Shown here: positions 35,239 to 42,527 of the stretch, piece after piece
Numbering within the stretch: position 1 is the first letter of the stretch
Layout: each line of letters starts with the position of its first letter
Source: Oscillospiraceae bacterium
Lineage (GTDB): Bacteria > Bacillota > Clostridia > Oscillospirales > Acutalibacteraceae
Direction: 5' to 3'
NCBI GenBank assembly: GCA_015065545.1
Contig: SVQA01000002.1
Location: 175,979 to 239,978 of the forward strand
Length of the DNA stretch: 64,000 nt
Translations under genes and position numbers: made by a program
Notes under the pieces: generated by a model
What the model saw: only the letters and a program-made list of their open reading frames with translations
Told to the model about the DNA's origin: nothing
Database searches by the model: none

Positions 35239-35271
35239 ATCATAGCATATCTTTTAAAAATATGCTATGAT
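35239..35271. promoter_or_regulatory. Inverted repeat in a divergent control region
   Basis: ATCATAGCATAT (35239-35250) and ATATGCTATGAT (35260-35271) are perfect 12-bp arms with a 9-base spacer. They sit 34 bases from one start codon and 31 from the other. TATGAT within each arm could be a -10 box for each direction, so this may be a symmetric divergent promoter, an operator, or both. Confidence 0.5.
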
Positions 35272-35302
35272 TATTATGAATTTAATTTGGGTGGACGATT
35301 AT

Positions 35303-36139
35303 ATGGAATATAAGTTTGAAGATAATAAGATTGTTGTTAAAACCGCAGGAGATATGTCCCTAAAGGATACTCTTTGTTGCGGTCAGAGCTTTCGCTGGAG
35401 AGAGCAGGAGGACGGAAGCTTTAAAGGTACTGCCTTTGGTAGAACTGTAACTGTCAGCACAAAGGGTAGGGAGCTTATTATTGAGGGTGCTGATGCTCGC
35501 GATTTTGAAGAAATCTGGAAGAATTATTTTGACTTGGAGTTTGACTATGTGGCTTTAAAAGAGCAGTTGAGCAAAAAGCATCCTGTACTCTCAGAAGCGG
35601 CGAAGTTTGCTCCCGGTATACATATACTCCGTCAGGCACCTTTTGAGGCACTCATATCCTTTATTATATCCCAGAATAACAACATAAAACGTATTGAGGG
35701 AATTGTGCAGAGACTCTGCGAGAGCTTTGGAGAAAAACTTCCGAGTGGGGATTATTCTTTTCCTACAGCAGAAAAACTTGCAAACCTTACAGAAGAAGAT
35801 TTAATGCCTCTGCGTGCAGGCTTTCGAAACAGATACATCCTCGATGCCGCAAAGAAGGTTCACTCGGGCGAGGTTTCTTTGGAAAGCTTGAGTAAACTTT
35901 CATTTGAAGATGCAAAGAAAAAACTTATGACCATTGTGGGTGTAGGCTCGAAGGTGGCTGATTGCGTGCTTCTTTACGGCTTGCACAGAACAGAGGCTTT
36001 TCCTATGGACGTATGGATGAAGCGGGCTATGAGCACCTTATTCCCCAATACAGAGCCAACATTTTTCGGCGAATACGCAGGAATTGCCCAGCAGTATATT
36101 TTTCATTACTCAAGGATGAATCCTCAGCTTTTTGAGTAA
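35303..36139 (+). CDS. 8-oxoguanine DNA glycosylase (OGG1-type HhH-GPD)
   Basis: 278 residues. An N-terminal OGG_N-like domain (LCCGQSFRWR) precedes the HhH-GPD domain: FEALISFIISQNNNIKRIE, a helix-hairpin-helix TIVGVGSKVADCVLLYG with the catalytic Lys near residue 218, then FPMDVWMKR with the conserved Asp near 236. These two residues match the bifunctional glycosylase/AP-lyase mechanism of OGG1. It lacks the Fe-S cysteines of Nth/MutY. The ATG at 35303 follows GGGTGG by 8 bases; upstream in-frame ATGs lie in the inverted repeat region. Confidence 0.9.
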   Translation: MEYKFEDNKIVVKTAGDMSLKDTLCCGQSFRWREQEDGSFKGTAFGRTVTVSTKGRELIIEGADARDFEEIWKNYFDLEFDYVALKEQLSKKHPVLSEAAKFAPGIHILRQAPFEALISFIISQNNNIKRIEGIVQRLCESFGEKLPSGDYSFPTAEKLANLTEEDLMPLRAGFRNRYILDAAKKVHSGEVSLESLSKLSFEDAKKKLMTIVGVGSKVADCVLLYGLHRTEAFPMDVWMKRAMSTLFPNTEPTFFGEYAGIAQQYIFHYSRMNPQLFE

Positions 36140-36210
36140 CATACACCTTGTAATCTTTTTTTGATTGGTGTATTATTATATTCGTAATTTATTAGTGTGC
36201 AGGTGAGTAT

Positions 36211-37548
36211 ATGAAGAAGATAAAAGTATTTTTTGCCGTTTTAATGTGCAAATGCATACGGTTTGTTGCAAAGCTTATGGGCAGAGGAAGCAGTCTGCCC
36301 GGTCAGATAACTCTCAAGTTCTTTCCCGATATTTTAAAGTATATTAAACTGCCCTCAAAGGTTATTGCTGTAACCGGCAGTAACGGAAAAACCTCAACCT
36401 TAGAGATGATTGCTCACGTGCTGAAAAGTGCAGGGTTCAAGGTGGCATATAATAAAGAAGGTTCAAATCAGATAGAGGGAGTTACCACATTCCTGCTTTC
36501 TTCCTGCAATCTCGGAGGTAAGGTTAAGAGCGATATTGTTATTATGGAGTCCGACGAGCGATTCGCCCGTCATACCTTTAAGCATTTTAAACCCAATCAC
36601 CTTATCATTACCAATCTTTATCGTGACCAGCTCACACGAAACGGTCATCCCGAATGGGTTTACGATGTGATTTCCGAGTGTATGGACGATAGTATGGAGC
36701 TTATCCTCAATGCAGACGATCCCCTTGTTTCCAAATTCGGCAAAGGTAGGGACAAGGTGCGTTATTTCGGCGCAGACAAGCTTTCTTTTGACGAAGAAGA
36801 AAACACCTCTGTTTATCACGACGGTAAGTACTGCCCTTGCTGTAAAGCTCCTATGGAGTATGAATATTACCACTATAACCACATCGGTAAATATGAATGC
36901 AAAAAATGCGGTCACAAACGTAATGATACTCAGTGGACTATTACCGATGCAAGCCTTGAAGAAGGCTATGTTGTTGTCAACGGCAAGTATAAAATCGAGA
37001 TTTCTTTCTCTTCAATCTATCATTGCTACAATACTCTTGCGGCCTTTGCGGCGGCAGATATTGCAGGGGTTCCTTTAGATACAGCTGCAAAAGCACTTTC
37101 AAATTATGATTTAGCATCCGGCAGAATAGTGGACTTTAAACTGGGTCAAAGAGAGGGTACACTGCTTGTGTCAAAGCACGAAAATTCAATCTCCTATGAC
37201 CAGTCAATCCGAGTTGCAAAGGCGGATAAGCGTGGCTCGTCTGTAATGATTATCGTGGATGCTATCAGCCGTAAGTATGATACCTACGAGACCTCCTGGC
37301 TTTGGGATATTGATTTTGAGATGCTCAAATCTGAGAATGTAAAGGAAATAATCCTTGCAGGTAAATATGTTGAGGATTTAAAGACCCGCTTCTCGTTTAC
37401 AAACATCGACGATAATATTATTAAGTGCTTTAAGGATATTCCCGAGGCGGCAGAGTACCTTAAATCGGGGGATGGCTTTATTTATGTTATCACCTGCTTC
37501 TCCGATAAACACAAGCTTTTAGAGCTTACAGAGGGAGGTAAAGCATAA
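36211..37548 (+). CDS. murT: MurT-like Mur ligase (lipid II isoglutaminyl synthase-type subunit)
   Basis: 445 residues. N-terminal hydrophobic helix, then a Mur-ligase centre with VTGSNGKTST and KEGSNQIEGV, an inserted zinc ribbon (CPCC and CKKC, about residues 208-230) typical of MurT, and a C-terminal DUF1727-like domain with ETSWLWDIDFE. Known MurT works with GatD to amidate the D-Glu of lipid II. Here the usual NPAG motif in the C-terminal domain reads KHENS, and the partner lacks glutaminase residues, so the exact reaction is uncertain. One-base overlap with the next gene (A of TAATG). Confidence 0.8.
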   Translation: MKKIKVFFAVLMCKCIRFVAKLMGRGSSLPGQITLKFFPDILKYIKLPSKVIAVTGSNGKTSTLEMIAHVLKSAGFKVAYNKEGSNQIEGVTTFLLSSCNLGGKVKSDIVIMESDERFARHTFKHFKPNHLIITNLYRDQLTRNGHPEWVYDVISECMDDSMELILNADDPLVSKFGKGRDKVRYFGADKLSFDEEENTSVYHDGKYCPCCKAPMEYEYYHYNHIGKYECKKCGHKRNDTQWTITDASLEEGYVVVNGKYKIEISFSSIYHCYNTLAAFAAADIAGVPLDTAAKALSNYDLASGRIVDFKLGQREGTLLVSKHENSISYDQSIRVAKADKRGSSVMIIVDAISRKYDTYETSWLWDIDFEMLKSENVKEIILAGKYVEDLKTRFSFTNIDDNIIKCFKDIPEAAEYLKSGDGFIYVITCFSDKHKLLELTEGGKA

Positions 37549-38177
37549 TGGCAAAGATACTTTACTTATACTATGATATTATGAACCTCTACGGCGAAAA
37601 CGGTAACATCCGAATGATTGAGCAAGTGCTTAAAAATAGAGGCGTAGAGGTAGTGTGTGATCGCAAAACCATCACAGATACAGACATTGACTTTACACAG
37701 TACGATTTTATCTACTGCGGTGCAGGTACAGAGCTTTCCAGAGATGCTTGTCTTAAACATTTGAAGCAGTTTGGCGAGAGCCTAAAATCAGCCTTTGAAA
37801 ATGACACAGTAATGCTTTTTACAGGCAACTCCTACGAGATGCTCGGCAAGAGTATTCACACAGCTTCAGATGAGGATGTAGAGGGACTTAATATCTTTGA
37901 CTTTACAGTAGAGGAGCAGAAGAAAAACCGCTACTCAGGTGATGTAAAGCTTACATCAAAGCTTTGCGACAAAACCTTTATCGGCTATATAAATAAGTGC
38001 AGTAAGGTGGAGGGAATAGAAAATCCTCTCTTCAAAGTTGAGGTTATGGCAGGAAGTCTTCATTGCACAGAGGATGGTATAAGAGAACGTAACTTTTTCG
38101 GCACACAGGTTACAGGTCCCATAATGGTAAAAAATCCAGACTTCGCAGAGTATATTGCAAGTTTGGTTCTTGCGTAA
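37548..38177 (+). CDS. GatD-like class I amidotransferase homologue lacking catalytic residues
   Basis: 209 residues (S. aureus GatD has 243). The fold and position match GatD: NLYGENGNIRMIEQVLKNRG, EVEGL-type segment before a LNIFDF block, and GTQVTGPIMVKNPDFAEYI. In GatD the nucleophile sits in CGGYQFLG; here the aligned segment is GNSYEMLG (93-100), with Gly at the Cys position. The catalytic His of YLHGP is Thr 189 here (QVTGP). So it should not hydrolyse glutamine. It probably still binds MurT, perhaps as a structural partner or with free ammonia as nitrogen source. GAGGGAGG ends the murT gene and serves as RBS. Confidence 0.75.
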   Translation: MAKILYLYYDIMNLYGENGNIRMIEQVLKNRGVEVVCDRKTITDTDIDFTQYDFIYCGAGTELSRDACLKHLKQFGESLKSAFENDTVMLFTGNSYEMLGKSIHTASDEDVEGLNIFDFTVEEQKKNRYSGDVKLTSKLCDKTFIGYINKCSKVEGIENPLFKVEVMAGSLHCTEDGIRERNFFGTQVTGPIMVKNPDFAEYIASLVLA

Positions 38178-38190
38178 GTTAATATTAACA

Positions 38191-38238
38191 GATAAAAGAA
38201 GGCGACTTAAACTTCGTTGTTTAAGTCGCCTTTTTATC
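38191..38238 (+). terminator. Intrinsic terminator of the murT-gatD pair
   Basis: AAGGCGACTTAAAC and GTTTAAGTCGCCTT form a perfect long stem with a TTCGTT loop, then TTTATC. The flanking GATAAAA/TTTTATC extends the pairing. Confidence 0.9.
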
Positions 38239-38257
38239 AGTAAAGGATAGCTCATGG

Positions 38258-38391
38258 CTCCCCTTGTCAGTGGAGCAGTCACCTAAGGTGACTGAGGGGT
38301 AGTTTGAATTTATTACTTATTCGGAAATTTCTCTCCTTCCGTCAAAATCTTACGATTTTGCCACCGCCCTCATCAGAGGGAGACAAGGGGA
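38258..38391. repeat. MITE-like palindromic repeat, variant type
   Basis: About 134 bp with 10-bp terminal inverted repeats TCCCCTTGTC / GACAAGGGGA. Internal hairpins are CAGTCACC-TA-AGGTGACTG and CAAAATC-TTAC-GATTTTG. The plan is like the 4745 element but the end sequence differs, so it is a second subfamily. It lies between converging transcripts. Confidence 0.7.
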
Positions 38392-38412
38392 TTTTATGAA
38401 GGAAATATAATT

Positions 38413-39396
38413 TTATTCGACTATGATTTTTGCGCTTATAGTGCCGTTTGAAAGTGTGTAACTATGATTGTCATTTGCTGAATCAGAAGATTTTACTTCT
38501 ATGGGAGTATAGCAAAGCTGAAGTTTCTTTGTTTCTGTTGAGCCGTCGTACTTGGTTACAGTCACATCAATTGTAATTTCATCTATAAGTCTTTTGAAAA
38601 TAGAGTTTTGATAATTGTAAAAGCCGGTCATATTGTCTGCAGATATATATGCTTGGAGCTTTTTAATTTCCTCTAAGGTTGCAAGAGGAGTGCTGTCGTC
38701 TTTGTATCCGTAGGCAATAGGGTCAGGGGTTTCTTCGGTTTTGAGTTCCTTGTATGTTGTAACTTCGCCTGTATCTGCTAATACGAAATAATTAGTGTTG
38801 CGGTAATAAAAATCATCATTAGGATGAGAAGAGTTAATTGCAAAAGTCCAATTGTCCTGTTCGTCATAGTTTATGGTAAACTTAGTAGATAATTTACTAT
38901 AGGTGTTCTTAATTTGAGTGATAGAGCCGCCGTCATCAGTAGGGGTGTAGTTGTATGCACTTAAAGAACCATTGTTGATTTTATAGGTGATAGTATCAAT
39001 ATCTTTGCCTACAATTTTAAGACCAAGAGTTTTTTCGAATGAATAGAAAAGATATTTCTTTGCGATGTCTGTAGAATTAGCTTTTTCGTTTAAAATGTAA
39101 TTAAAATTGAATTTGATATAGTTATATTCATCGCTGTTAATAACAGCAAAATCATCACTGGAAAGTTCCTTTGCACCTGCGGTAATAATAAATCCATTAT
39201 TTGATGGGTTATTAAGGTTGGATGGGGTAAAGCATATACCGACTAATAGTATAAGAACGATTGCTGCTGCGGCAAAACGTGGAATATATGATATCCGTGG
39301 CTTTTTTTGTTTGGATTTTGAGACTATCTGACTGCTGGATTGAGCGGGGGTAATGTGGTTAAGTTCTTTGTTTAGAGTTTCTTTAAAGTTAATCAT
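38413..39396 (-). CDS. Membrane anti-sigma factor (partner of the 39389 sigma factor)
   Basis: 327 residues: a cytoplasmic N-tail of about 42 residues, one membrane span near 43-58 (FAAAAIVLILLVGICF), and an extracellular domain of about 265 residues that is Asn/Asp/Tyr/Thr-rich with no named fold. It follows the sigma gene with an 8-base overlap and its own AGGAGG. This topology and position are typical of ECF anti-sigma factors; the interaction itself is inferred. No zinc-binding HxxxCxxC motif. Confidence 0.7.
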   Translation of the reverse strand: MINFKETLNKELNHITPAQSSSQIVSKSKQKKPRISYIPRFAAAAIVLILLVGICFTPSNLNNPSNNGFIITAGAKELSSDDFAVINSDEYNYIKFNFNYILNEKANSTDIAKKYLFYSFEKTLGLKIVGKDIDTITYKINNGSLSAYNYTPTDDGGSITQIKNTYSKLSTKFTINYDEQDNWTFAINSSHPNDDFYYRNTNYFVLADTGEVTTYKELKTEETPDPIAYGYKDDSTPLATLEEIKKLQAYISADNMTGFYNYQNSIFKRLIDEITIDVTVTKYDGSTETKKLQLCYTPIEVKSSDSANDNHSYTLSNGTISAKIIVE

Positions 39397-39892
39397 AAAT
39401 AATGTCCTCCTTTAGTGTGTTTTTCAGAAATTCCTTGGCTTTTAGCAATTTGTAGTTTACTGTGGTTTCAGATGATTTTGTGATTTTAGCAATATCTTTT
39501 ATACTTAAGTCACGATAATATCTAAGCAGTATAACCGTTCTTAAATCAATAGGCAGATTTTTTACGGCAATGCTGAGAGATATGGTTGTGTCTTTGTCGG
39601 CGTGCTGTTTATCAGTAAGTTCTGAGATTTCGTCTAAAGATATGGGGTTGTTAAAATCTTTTTTTCTCATTATGTTTTTACAGGTGTTTATAGCAATTGA
39701 AGAAAGCCAAGTGTTAATTGATGATTTATGGTTGAATGTATTAAGCTTTCGGTATGCTTTGATAAAAGTTTCTTGCATTGCATCTTCTGCAAGAGAATGG
39801 TCTTTTAGATATAAATAGCAAATCCGAAGTATACTTTCAGCATTCTCCCGATAAAGATTATCAAATTGTATGGTTTTGTTTTTTGTCGACAA
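39389..39892 (-). CDS. ECF (sigma-70 family) sigma factor
   Basis: 167 residues. Region 2: YLYLKDHSLAEDAMQETFIKAYRKL, then INTWLSSIAINTCKNIMRKK. Region 4: LPIDLRTVILLRYYRDLSIKDIAKI and TTVNYKLLKAKEFLK. TTG start, with AAAGGAGG 9 bases before. It resembles the SigV/SigW-like group in layout. Its likely control is by the membrane protein encoded next. Confidence 0.88.
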   Translation of the reverse strand: MSTKNKTIQFDNLYRENAESILRICYLYLKDHSLAEDAMQETFIKAYRKLNTFNHKSSINTWLSSIAINTCKNIMRKKDFNNPISLDEISELTDKQHADKDTTISLSIAVKNLPIDLRTVILLRYYRDLSIKDIAKITKSSETTVNYKLLKAKEFLKNTLKEDIIYD

Positions 39893-39915
39893 AGGTGGTT
39901 ACCTCCTTTCACTTT

Positions 39916-39943
39916 ATTAGACACACCAAGGGAGCATTTCCAT
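39916..39943 (-). promoter_or_regulatory. Candidate ECF-type promoter
   Basis: On the minus strand ATGGAAAT (39936-39943) and TGTCTAAT (39916-39923) resemble an ECF -35/-10 pair just before the sigma gene, consistent with autoregulation. Confidence 0.3.
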
Positions 39944-39984
39944 AGTTGTTTGTAAAATTTATATTTATTGCATTTGTATGTAAC

Positions 39985-40017
39985 TATAAAACGCCCCACC
40001 AAAACGGTGGGGCGTTT
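39985..40017 (-). terminator. Terminator of the yidC-fusion operon
   Basis: On the minus strand AAACGCCCCACCG, loop TTTT, GGTGGGGCGTTTT, then ATAG. It follows the small membrane gene stop by about 16 bases. Confidence 0.85.
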
Positions 40018-40032
40018 GCTGAAATCTTTGAA

Positions 40033-40242
40033 TTAATCCTCTGCGTCGATAAGCTCAACTGCGCCTTCGGTTTCCTTAATGGACTTGTCTTCAAGGTTGA
40101 GCTTTTCTACTACCTTCTTCTTTGCTTTTCTCCACTGGATAACTACAACTGCGCCGATAGAAACAGCAACAGCGGCAACTGCAGAGATTGCATAGGTAAG
40201 AACTGAAGGGTCTACATACAATACATTGGGTTCCATCATCAT
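40033..40242 (-). CDS. Small single-span membrane protein
   Basis: 69 residues: a short extracellular start (EPNVLYVDPSVL), one membrane span (about 15-36, ISAVAAVAVSIGAVVVI), a basic WRKAKKK stop-transfer and an acidic C-tail ending VELIDAED. It is 12 bases downstream of the YidC fusion gene, with AAGGAG before it, and is almost certainly cotranscribed. Function unknown; it could be a small partner of the fusion enzyme. Confidence 0.7.
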   Translation of the reverse strand: MMMEPNVLYVDPSVLTYAISAVAAVAVSIGAVVVIQWRKAKKKVVEKLNLEDKSIKETEGAVELIDAED

Positions 40243-40254
40243 AATAATTACTCC

Positions 40255-42360
40255 TTACTTTTTATTAACTAATTGATTAACAATATATTTTCCGCCGACA
40301 GTACCCTTGGAGCCGAGGGAGTAGAAGTACTTTTCTCTCTCGCTAATGAGCTTGTCGGTAAATTCCTTGTTGTCTATAAGATTTTCTACGGTTTTCTTGA
40401 AATCGGTTTCAAGAGCATCTTTCTCGAGTGCAACACCCAGAACGTTTCTCAGGCGGATTTCCTGAGGAGTGATACCGATTTTTTCAAAGTTTTCGTTTTC
40501 AACCTTCATCTTGGTGTTAACGAATACTACAGGCTTTGCTGTTGCAAAACCGAACTCAATGCCGATACCGGACCAGTCGGTTACAAGCAAGTCAGAGCTG
40601 TAAACTGATTCGCTTGAGCTGAAGTCAAGCTCAAATACAAGATTTTCGCCCACTTTATCCTTGTACTCTTCCTGAAGAAGAGTCATCTTCTGGCTGTAAC
40701 GCTTGAGATATTCGGGATGAGGACGAACAATGATTTTGTAATCGTCACCGTAGAGTGAGTCGATAAGGGTTTTTACACAAGAGTCAAGCAGGTTGTCTTC
40801 CTGCCAAGAGGGAGCAATAAGAATCTGCTTTTTGCCGTTTTGGCTCTTTTCCTGATTCTCGTAGGACTCAATAAGATTCTCAATAAGAGGATAACCGAAC
40901 TCAACAAGAGTTTTCTCCTTTGTGGAGTAAACCTTCTCGGAAGCTCTTACCTCTTCTGCGATATGAGGGCCTGTACAGAATACGGTATCAAAATTATCCA
41001 GAGAATGCTCTCTGAAGCCCATGTGCATACTGGAGGGGTCGTGGGGAACGAAGATATACTCAATGTCCTTTTTCATAAAAGAACGCTTAATGTAGTAGTT
41101 GCCCAAGTCGGGAGTGGTCATAACCACTATATCAGCTTCAATCTTCATCATAAGAGTGATAAGCTTTTTAACGCCGATGTAATAGGGCTTGAGCTTGGGA
41201 TTATCCTTTGCAAGCTCAAATACTATGTCATTGGGGTCGTTGGTGATATAGTGAACTGAAACGTTTGTTTTTTTGTTGAGGTACTCAATAATCTCTTTGT
41301 AGTATCTGTAGAAACCGCTTTTTTCGGAATAAAATACAATGTGCTTGTTGCGGATAGAGAAGAAGCGCTTGTAGTCTTCTTTTTCTCTTTTTGCGTTGGG
41401 GTCTTTTGCAAACAGCTTTTTCTTTTCGCCTAAACTCTCAAGAGCCGCAAGCTCTTTTCTGCTTTCTTCCAAAGCCTCGTAGTCAACGAACTTCTTTGGC
41501 GGAATAACAGCGTTAAGAGCATAAAGCTGAAGTATAGCAAAGAGGTTGCTTGCTACCCAGTAAAGTGCTGTGCCTGCGGGAACAAAGAAGCCAAGCACTA
41601 GGGAAAGACCAACAGAGAAAACAAGCATTCCCCATTTGTTACCCTTGCTCTGCTCTGCCTGTAGAACATTTGATTTGTTCTGTGCTATGCAAAGCAGATA
41701 AGAGGAAAGACCTGCAACAATGGGAACTATTATTGTGATTCCCCATACAATGCTGGGGTTGTGAGAAAGATTAATGCCCAGGAACTTGAGATTAAAATCT
41801 TCAATAGTATCAAGATAAGAGGTTACATCCATATCGGGATGTGCGGCAGTAAGCTTTGCTTCGTAATTGGGACGGTACTCGGGATTCTTGATGTTCTCGA
41901 TAGAGTAAAGCTGCAAAGCGGAGTCCTCAGAAGAGAGGTCGGGGTTATATTCCTCAATGGTAATTTGATTTGCTGTTGTGATAAACTCATCGGGCATACT
42001 GAAAAGGTGATTCATTGGATTGTAAATAACACCCACAACACCCATAAGAAGAATAATCTGAATCGCAAGAGGAACAAGGCTTGCCAGAGGATTATACTTG
42101 TGCTTTTTATAAAGCTTTGATTCCTCGTCGGCAATGGTATCCTTGTCGCCGAAGAACTTGGCTTTTATTCGGTTAAGCTCCGGCTGCATACGAACCATCT
42201 TGATAGAATTCTTTTGCACCCATACGGAAAGGGGAAGAATGATGATTTTTGTGATAAGTGTAAAGAGGATGATTGCCAGACCATAGTTGGAGATTAAATT
42301 GAAGCAGAGCTTCATAATAAATCCAAGTGGAATCGCAATCCAATTGATGATTGTATTCAT
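40255..42360 (-). CDS. YidC/Oxa1 insertase fused to a CDP-glycerol glycerophosphotransferase domain
   Basis: 701 residues in one continuous frame. Residues about 1-280 are a YidC2-type insertase with five spans: WIAIPLGFIMKLCFNLI, then IILPLSVWVQKNSIKMVRMQPELNRIKAKF (split here by a short break), PLASLVPLAIQIILLMGVVGVIY, and FFVPAGTALYWVASNLFAILQ. A charged linker follows (about 285-330). Residues about 335-701 resemble the TagB/TagF glycosyltransferase-like domain: FVPHDPSSMHMGF, VEFGYPLIENLI, IVRPHPEYLKRY and DLLVTDWSGIGIEFGF...KPVVF. That domain polymerises glycerol-phosphate chains in teichoic-acid synthesis. The fusion suggests membrane insertion coupled to, or recruited for, surface glycopolymer synthesis. 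A separate housekeeping yidC may exist elsewhere. AAAGGAGG precedes the ATG. Confidence 0.82.
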   Translation of the reverse strand: MNTIINWIAIPLGFIMKLCFNLISNYGLAIILFTLITKIIILPLSVWVQKNSIKMVRMQPELNRIKAKFFGDKDTIADEESKLYKKHKYNPLASLVPLAIQIILLMGVVGVIYNPMNHLFSMPDEFITTANQITIEEYNPDLSSEDSALQLYSIENIKNPEYRPNYEAKLTAAHPDMDVTSYLDTIEDFNLKFLGINLSHNPSIVWGITIIVPIVAGLSSYLLCIAQNKSNVLQAEQSKGNKWGMLVFSVGLSLVLGFFVPAGTALYWVASNLFAILQLYALNAVIPPKKFVDYEALEESRKELAALESLGEKKKLFAKDPNAKREKEDYKRFFSIRNKHIVFYSEKSGFYRYYKEIIEYLNKKTNVSVHYITNDPNDIVFELAKDNPKLKPYYIGVKKLITLMMKIEADIVVMTTPDLGNYYIKRSFMKKDIEYIFVPHDPSSMHMGFREHSLDNFDTVFCTGPHIAEEVRASEKVYSTKEKTLVEFGYPLIENLIESYENQEKSQNGKKQILIAPSWQEDNLLDSCVKTLIDSLYGDDYKIIVRPHPEYLKRYSQKMTLLQEEYKDKVGENLVFELDFSSSESVYSSDLLVTDWSGIGIEFGFATAKPVVFVNTKMKVENENFEKIGITPQEIRLRNVLGVALEKDALETDFKKTVENLIDNKEFTDKLISEREKYFYSLGSKGTVGGKYIVNQLVNKK

Positions 42361-42473
42361 GCAAAATACCTCCTTTGCATACCTAATAATTATATCATTT
42401 GAAGATAAAAAAGTCTATGTGTAAATTTGTTGTTTTTCACAACAAAAAGCCTTTGTTTGTGTCAAAAAACAAC

Positions 42474-42507
42474 AAAGAAAGAGCCGGATATTAAACTCCG
42501 ACTCTTT
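42474..42507 (-). terminator. Terminator of the sulfatase-like gene
   Basis: On the minus strand AAAGAGTCGGA and TCCGGCTCTTT pair (one G-T) around an 8-base loop, followed by CTTTGTTG. It ends the 42528 gene. Confidence 0.65.
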
Positions 42508-42527
42508 CGCTTTCTTTAAATTATGAA

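Noticed and set aside
37548..38177. Calling this gene an active GatD
   Set aside because: Neither the Cys nor the His of the glutaminase site is present in the aligned segments.
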